A stretch of DNA of 64,000 nt, taken from NCBI GenBank assembly GCA_023374045.1, contig CM041776.1, forward strand, positions 140,123,296 through 140,187,295, in the 5' to 3' direction. Each line of letters starts with the position of its first letter. Within the stretch, counting starts at the first letter, position 1. Position numbers and translations under genes: made by a program. The stretch is from Limonium bicolor (Eukaryota > Streptophyta > Magnoliopsida > Caryophyllales > Plumbaginaceae). Positions 58,640 to 64,000 of this stretch are shown here, one piece after another. A model generated the notes under the pieces. The model was not told the DNA's origin. It made no database searches and saw only the letters and a list, made by a program, of their open reading frames with translations.

Positions 58640-59192
58640 CAATGTCAATTTGAAGGAGATGGTGGATAAGTTGATGGCTTCTCAGGAGCAGCAAACTGTA
58701 ATCAATCAGATTCTGGCAGCTGGTCAGCAAAAATTAGAGAATGCCATGGTAGAGATGCAGGGAACGATGAGTCAGTTGACTCAGTTCCTCTTACAGTAGA
58801 GACCTTCTGGATCACTGCCTTCCCAACCAGACCCCAATCCCAAGGAGCAGTTGAAGGCAGTGTCGGTCTCAGAAGCGGTAATGATTGAAGACTGCGAAGA
58901 TTCTGGAGAGGTAGCAGCAGTTACCCTAAGGAGTGGAAAGAGCTTAATCAATGACAAAGTGGCAGGGAGCCATACTAATGAGGAGACCGAGCCCCCTTCT
59001 AGTACCGCCGGTGCACCATCAGGGCATCCTGCCCCTCCTGAGGTAGTTCATGAGGAGACCCAGGCTCCTATTCCTTCCTCCTCTCATTCAACTGTAATTA
59101 AAAATACGAAAGGAAAAACATCTGCAAAAGAACTTCCTTTTCCAAACCATATCAAAGAGCGAGAGCCGATGAGCAATTTGGAAAAATTTTAG
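58635..59192 (+). pseudogene. Athila gag 3' part and linker to protease
   Basis: Continues gag after the solo LTR: a coiled, Gln/Met-rich stretch (MVDKLMASQEQQ, MVEMQGTMSQLTQFLL) to a TAG at 58797-58799 in frame. The same frame then resumes with VAAVTLRSGK, a phrase Athila elements have between zinc finger and protease, a Pro/Ser-rich spacer, and PFPNHIKERE. It ends at TAG 59190 because of a one-base shift; shifting frame there reads on directly into the protease frame. Confidence 0.85.
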
Positions 59193-61375
59193 ATGTCTTT
59201 CGAAAGCTGACTATCAATATTCCTCTTATTGATGCGATCAAGCAAATGCCAAACTATGCTAAATTTGTGAAGGATTTGATTTCAAATAAAAGGAAATATA
59301 AGGAGAAGGACACCATTCAGCTGACTGAAACCTGTTCAGCAGCGATCCTACAGAAGCTGCCTCCAAAGCGTGGTGATCCAGGTCAGCCCATTATTCCTTG
59401 CTCAATTGGAGATATGGATTGTGGATACGGTCTCTGTGATCTAGGAGCGAGCATCAACCTGATTCCACACACTATGTTCAAGAAGCTTCATGCGGGGGAG
59501 CTCGTCCCAATTCATTTCAAACTCCAATTAGCTTATAGATCGTCAATCATACCCAGAGGTGTGGTAGAGAATGTGGTTGTTGGTGTGGGTAAGTTTTTCA
59601 TCCCAGTTGATTTTGTGATCCTCGACATGGATGAGGATGTTGAGGTACCTCAAATTCTTGGTAGACCTTTCCTTAGAACTGCGAAGACTGTTATAGATGT
59701 TGATAAAGGAAAGATTACCTTGAAATTTCATGACAAAGAATTAAGTTTTGATATTAATAAAATGATGCGGAAAAATACTTTTTCTCATGTTTTTTTCTTT
59801 GTTGATTTAATTGAGGATTTTTATGATCTTGAGGATGACTACATCTATAGGAGTACTAATACTTCTAATTCTTTGTTTGAGTGTTCTGACATTTTAGAGC
59901 AGGTATTGAGCCTATCCATTGAGGATGACAAGGAAAGCTTTGAGATGGCCTCAGTCGTCCAGCAGCTCAATCAAGGGAGGTCATATTTTCGCTCCTCCAC
60001 TCCTCCAGTAGAAAAGCTGGATCGGCCCATCCAAAGGCCAATCCCTTCAATAGAGAAGCCTCCTACCCTTGAACTCAAATCTCTCCCTTCCCACCTTAAA
60101 TATATTTTCCTGGCAGAGGGTAGCACCCTGCCTGTTATTATCTCTGCATCTTTGTCTGTTTCGCAGGAAACTAGACTTCTGGAGGTGCTCAAGAGGCATA
60201 AAGGTGCCAAGGGGTGGTCAGTTGCTGATATCAGAGGGATCAATCCGGGTTTCTGCACTCACCGGATCTATATGGAGGATAATTATAAGGCAGTGAGGCA
60301 GCCCCAGAGAAGATTAAATCCCAATCTGAAGGAGGTGGTCAAAGCTGAAGTGCTGAAGCTTCTTGATGCGGGCATTATCTACCCGATATCTGACAGCCAG
60401 TGGGTGTCTCCAGTCCAGGTTGTCCCAAAGAAAGGAGGGATCGTGGCAGTTCCCAATGAGAAGGGTGAGTTAGTCCCCCAGAGACAGACGACCGGTTGGA
60501 GAATGTGTATTGATTACTGTCGTCTCAACAACGCTACAAGGAAGGACCACTTCCCGCTTCCATTCATTGACCAGATGCTTGAGCGGTTAGCCGGCCAGGA
60601 GTTCTACTGCTTCCTAGACGGCTATAGTGGATATTTTCAGATCCACATTGCTCTAGAGGATCAAGTGAAAATGACATTCACCTGTCCATATGGGACGTTC
60701 GTATACCGGAGGATGCCATTCGGGCTCTGTAATGCCCCAGCAACATTCCAGCGGTGCATGATGGCAATTTTTAATGACTTTATCGAGAAGAGTATCGAAG
60801 TATTCATGGACGATTTCCCTGTTTATGGACAAAGCTTTGATGTTTGCCTAGAGCAATTGGACCAGATCTTAGCCCGCTGTGAGGAAACGAACCTCGTGCT
60901 GAATTGGGAAAAGTGCCATTTCATGGTACAAGAAGGTATTGTTCTAGGGCATAAGGTGTCGAGAGAAGGCCTCCAGGTAGATAAGGCCAAGATAGAGGTG
61001 ATAGAAAAGCTACCTCCACCAACTTCAGTTAAGGATGTTAGATCTTTCCTGGGCCATGCCGGTTTCTACAGGAGATTCATACAGGATTTCTCGAAGATTG
61101 CAAAACCTCTCTTAGACCTGCTTCAGAAAGACATCAAATTTCAGTTTTCTGATGAATGTATGATGGCCTTTCAGACCATTAAAAACAAGCTCTACTTAGC
61201 ACCCATTGTTGTTCCTCCGAATTGGTCAGCACCATTCAAAATTATGACAAATGCAAGCGATTATGCTGTTGGTGTTGCGCTCTGTCAGATGCAGTATAAA
61301 ATACTGAGGGTGATCACTTATGCAAGCAAAACTCTGATCCATGCATAGAGAAACTACACCATGACTGAGAAATAA
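59193..61375 (+). pseudogene. Athila protease, reverse transcriptase, RNase H start
   Basis: One frame of 700 codons from Met 59246, open from about 59187 after the shift. Protease: CDLGASINLIP (catalytic Asp near residue 64) and LGRPFLRTAKTVID. Reverse transcriptase, about residues 330-560: WVSPVQVVPKKGG, TGWRMCIDYCRLNNATRKDH, GYSGYFQIHIA, MPFGLCNAPATFQRCM and VFMDDFPVYG, so the catalytic pair Asp-Asp (60808-60813) is intact. RNase H start: FKIMTNASDYAVGVALCQ, where the first catalytic Asp of this family (CDASDYAVG) is Asn. Stops TAG 61346 and TAA 61373 interrupt RNase H in the same frame. Length is normal for the family. Confidence 0.92.
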
Positions 61376-61982
61376 TTGCTTGTTGTGGTATTTGCTCTGG
61401 ATAAATTTAGACCATATCTGTTAGGCAGCAAGGTAATCATTCACACAGATCATTTAGCACTGAAATATCTCTTCCCGAAGAATGATTCTAAACCTAGACT
61501 ACTGCGATGGATTTTGCTTTTTCAAGAGTTCAACTTGGAGGTTGTAGATAAAAAGGGGAAGCAAAATGGAGTTGTTGATCATCTGTATAGACTTGACCTT
61601 CCTGATGATGGAGTCCCAATCAATGAGTTCTTCCCTGATGAGACAACATTCAAGATTGGAAAGGTGAATGAACCATGGTACGCGAACTTAGCCAACTACC
61701 TGGTTTCTGGTTTAATTCCACATGACTACAGTTATAACCAGAGGAAGAAGTTCCTTTCAGAGACTCACCATTATATATGGGAGGACCCTTATCTGTTTCG
61801 GGTCTGTGCTTATGGTCTGATGAGGCGCTGTCTCCCAGATGCAGAGATTTCAAGTGTGTTAGAATTTTGCCATTCAAAGGAGGCAGGTGGACATCACGGT
61901 CCTACAAGTGCGGCTGCCAAAATATTAGTGCGGTTTTTATTGGCCCACTCTTCACAAGGACGTCCACCGTTTCTACTCTCAG
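61376..61982 (+). pseudogene. Athila RNase H end and integrase N-terminal zinc part
   Basis: Same frame as the reverse transcriptase, after the stop at 61373. Reads LLVVVFALDKFRPYLLGSKV and IHTDHLALKYLFPKND (RNase H), RWILLFQEFNLEVVDKKG, then the spacer to the integrase and the His part of its HHCC zinc finger, HSKEAGGHHGP (about 61875). The Cys part, CDKC (61983-61994), lies in another frame, so an indel between about 61905 and 61982 breaks the protein. Confidence 0.88.
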
Positions 61983-63086
61983 TGCGATAAATGTCAAAGA
62001 ATGGGCAATATATCAAGAAGGCATGAGATGCCTCAGCGAGGAATTCTGGAAGTGGAGTTGTTCGATGTATGGGGGATAGACTTCATGGGCCCCTTCCCTT
62101 CATCCCATGGAAATCAGTATATCCTTGTTGCAGTAGATTATGTGTCTAAATGGGTCGAAGCAATTGCTAGTCATGCTGCTGATGCTAAGATAGTAGTGAA
62201 GTTCCTAAAGAAGCATATCTTCACCAAGTTTGGTGTGCCTAGGGCGATCATCAGCGATGGAGGCTCACATTTCTGCAACAAGGCCTTTGAATCTTTAATG
62301 ACCAAGTACGGAGTGACCCATAAGGTAGCATTACCTTATCATCCACAAACCAATGGTCAAGCAGAAGTGAACAATCGTGAGCTTAAATGGATTCTGCAGA
62401 AAACTGTTACAACTTCGAGAAAGGATTGGTCAGTCAAGCTGGACAACGCCCTTTGGGCCTACCGTACTGCATTTAAAACCCCTATAGGGATGTCTCCATT
62501 CAAGCTTGTATAAGGAAAAGCCTGTCATCTCCCAGTAGAGCTCGAACATAAAGCATATTGGGCATTGAAAGCCCTAAATTTTGACTTATATGCTGCAGGA
62601 GAGGAAAGGAAATTTCAGCTGTCTGAACTCGAAGAACTAAGAGAACAAGCTTATGACAGCTCCAGAATTTATAAGGAGTGCACAAAAAGAATACATGATC
62701 AAATGATACATAAGAGAGAATTTAAAGTAGGGGATCTGGTGTTGCTCTACAATTCCAGGTTGCGTCTTTTCCCTGGAAAGTTGAAATCCCATTGGGCAGG
62801 TCCATTTAGAGTTGTGGGGATCACTACCTATGGTGCCTACGAGCTAGAAAACAAGTCAGGAGAGGTATTCAAAGTGAATGGTGCTCGACTGAAGAAGTAC
62901 CTAGGCGCTACCTTTTCTCAGCCTCCTGCACCGGGTGTATCCTTGATTGAAAGTTCTTATTCCATTACTTCTGTTTCTGTTATCTGTACTGCAGCACCCC
63001 CTCCAAAATCATCAAAGAAGCCGCGCTCGCAATGGTATTTCAGACTGAAGAAAGCTATTGCTAGCTGCTGTGGCAGCCCTCCTTGA
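61983..63086 (+). pseudogene. Athila integrase core and C-terminal part
   Basis: Frame from CDKC (61983) to the TGA at 63084. Counting from Met 62001, the catalytic triad is present: Asp 27 ([10 protein letters not shown]), Asp 86 (IISDGGSHF) and Glu 122 (NGQAEVNN), with the expected 35 residues between the last two. A TAA at 62511-62513 interrupts after MSPFKLV; the same frame goes on with GKACHLPVELEHKAYWALK, typical of Athila, and a C-terminal domain with FKVGDLVLLYNSRL and WAGPFRVVGITTYGAYEL. After that the tail is Pro/Ser-rich and ends in a Cys/Gly patch. No chromodomain. Dead because of the stop and the upstream frameshift. Confidence 0.92.
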
Positions 63087-63579
63087 TACTACCTACGAAG
63101 TCTGGCCATAGACTTTAACTCCGGGCAGCTTGGTAGGAGGCAACCCACCGGTTTGTATCTCTTTTCGTTTCCTTGGTTTAGTTATTTATTTTACTCTTTT
63201 GTTTTAATTTTGTGGTGTGTTAATAGCTGTTGTGCATATTGCAAGAGTCTTGGCTCTTATTTTTCAACTAATAGTTATGCCTGGTTCCACTTAAGTTCTC
63301 CTGGTTTTGCAGATTTAATATTTCAGGCACCTCACTTTGATGCTAAACTGAACTCAAGTGTGGGGGAATATCACGGCATTGTTCACCACGGATCAGGGAA
63401 TCCTTTAACACTCTTGCTATTTCATTTCTGCATTTCTTGTGTTTATGTTATTTTTGCTTGATTTAGTAATATTTCCTTTTTATTTTTAACCAAGGAGGTG
63501 TTGTAGAGTAGTGGTTTTTAATTTAATAAAATATATATATAAATAAAAAAATAAAAAAAATAAAAAAGTTTTCAACGTG
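63087..63579 (+). other. Athila 3' non-coding part with a polypurine-like tract
   Basis: No gene supported; the 102-codon frame at 63153-63461 has no known motif. AACTCAAGTGTGGGGGAATA at about 63351-63370 is the purine-rich sentence common after pol in Athila elements. No LTR starts right after it, so it may be an internal tract copy. An A-rich low-complexity run ends the stretch (63515-63565). Confidence 0.6.
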
Positions 63580-63665
63580 TCCGGCTAAACCTAGTCGGAC
63601 GCACATCCGGTCGCGAAAACCTAGCCACGTCCGGATCCGAACGGAAAACCGGACGTGACTAAAAT
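63580..63665. repeat. Second GTCCGG block, homologous to the Athila LTR array
   Basis: Aligns with 51668-51745: GTCCGGCTAAACCTA against GTCCGGCCAAACTTA, then CGGACG, CACGTCCGGATCCG and CGGACGTGAC in the same order and spacing. Flanks before it do not match the LTR. Confidence 0.75.
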
Positions 63666-63674
63666 CGCGCCGCG

Positions 63675-63730
63675 CTTTCTTTCTTTTCTTTCTTTTCTTC
63701 TTTCTTTCTTCTTCTTCTCTTCTTCCCCGT
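63675..63730. repeat. CTTT/CTT pyrimidine microsatellite
   Basis: Run of CTTTCTTTTCTTT and TTCTTCTT on the plus strand, like leader sequence next to a promoter. Confidence 0.8.
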
Positions 63731-64000
63731 CAACACGAACCAGCACTCGAACCCATCTTCCCCTTCCTCCATTTACGCCACCACCACAACCAAAACCACC
63801 ACCGCCCTGCCACTCCGCCGTCACCCGCCCAGGTGACTACCGCAACAGCATCGCCGTCGCCCGCGACTGTTGTTTCCCAAATTCGAACCGAAAACCTTAA
63901 ATCGAACCAGGTTTTACATTTTTGCGATTTCGATTCTAATTTTTGTCGATTTACGGTAGATTAGTAGTTGTTTCGTGGCTTATAATGTTAATTAGATGAT
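63731..64000 (+). other. Pro-rich/CT-rich leader-like sequence, unassigned
   Basis: CCACCACCACAACC-type sequence with open frames on both strands, then T-rich sequence from 63910. It could be transcribed leader of an element or of a host gene to the right. No domain is recognised in this short end. Confidence 0.3.

Larger units (their letters stand above)
51432..64000 (+). mobile_element. Athila-type Ty3/gypsy element J, 3' end not seen
   Basis: The 5' LTR (51432-53154), tRNA-Asp-type primer site, gag, protease, reverse transcriptase, RNase H and integrase (to 63086) are in standard Ty3 order, followed by a 3' non-coding part. No 3' LTR is recognised before the window ends. Gag is split by solo LTR K. 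Multiple stops and frameshifts show it is dead. Athila identity rests on primer-site type, FMDDF reverse transcriptase motif and gag/integrase wording. Confidence 0.88.

Noticed and set aside
63153..63461. 102-codon ORF after Athila integrase, as an env-like gene
   Set aside because: Starts in the 3' non-coding part, has no signal-anchor pattern beyond a T-rich hydrophobic start, and overlaps the purine tract.
63655..63900. Pro/Ser-rich ORF at the window end, as a host gene
   Set aside because: Encoded by a CT microsatellite and CCA/CCG repeats; no domain, and the other strand is open too.

Overview
This is plant nuclear DNA made almost wholly of nested LTR retrotransposons. I see no host protein gene, no rRNA or tRNA gene, no CRISPR array and no bacterial-style operon. 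The lineages point to an angiosperm: an Athila-type Ty3/gypsy element with a tRNA-Asp-type primer site, Tat/Ogre-like Ty3/gypsy pieces, Ty3 elements with 4-5 kb LTRs and tRNA-iMet primer sites (Tekay/Del-like by their termini), and a Sirevirus-like Ty1/copia element. The species cannot be told from the sequence.

Layout. 1-1645 is the tail of a giant LTR (A). 2183-16128 is a complete, young, minus-strand element (C) with two 4.63-kb LTRs. It lies inside an older giant LTR (B), whose remainder runs 16129-20326 and is followed by its primer site and leader (to about 20595). 21074-35138 is a decayed minus-strand copia element (D), split in its integrase by a 9.1-kb non-autonomous element, LARD1 (23626-32762, target duplication CTTGG). 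37192-44477 is a second copy, LARD2, which has lost its 5' LTR. 44478-48570 is a patchwork of Tat-lineage pieces: a spliced antisense coiled-coil ORF, a 42-bp minisatellite, an integrase, and a gag-protease fragment in the opposite orientation. 48851-51431 is LARD3, cut by the Athila element (51432 to at least 63476, probably past the window end). A 3.9-kb solo LTR (K, 54711-58634, target duplication TCAAA) sits inside the Athila gag.

Every gag or pol reading frame seen is broken. C and the LARDs have LTRs, primer sites and polypurine tracts but little or no coding capacity, so they must have moved with proteins supplied by other elements.

The most unusual signals are not genes. (1) A dense chain of short stem-loops in LTR B (about 19264-19682), many with GA-rich loops and different but self-complementary stems. 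(2) Arrays of GTCC...GGAC palindromes placed independently in the LTRs of three lineages (giant LTRs, LARDs, Athila). (3) A dimeric 66-bp repeat in LARD1 whose two halves carry matched changes in both hairpin arms. (4) Paired hairpins with a GGAAC loop beside polypurine-like tracts in the LARDs. (5) A 203-nt leader intron shared by two LARD LTRs.
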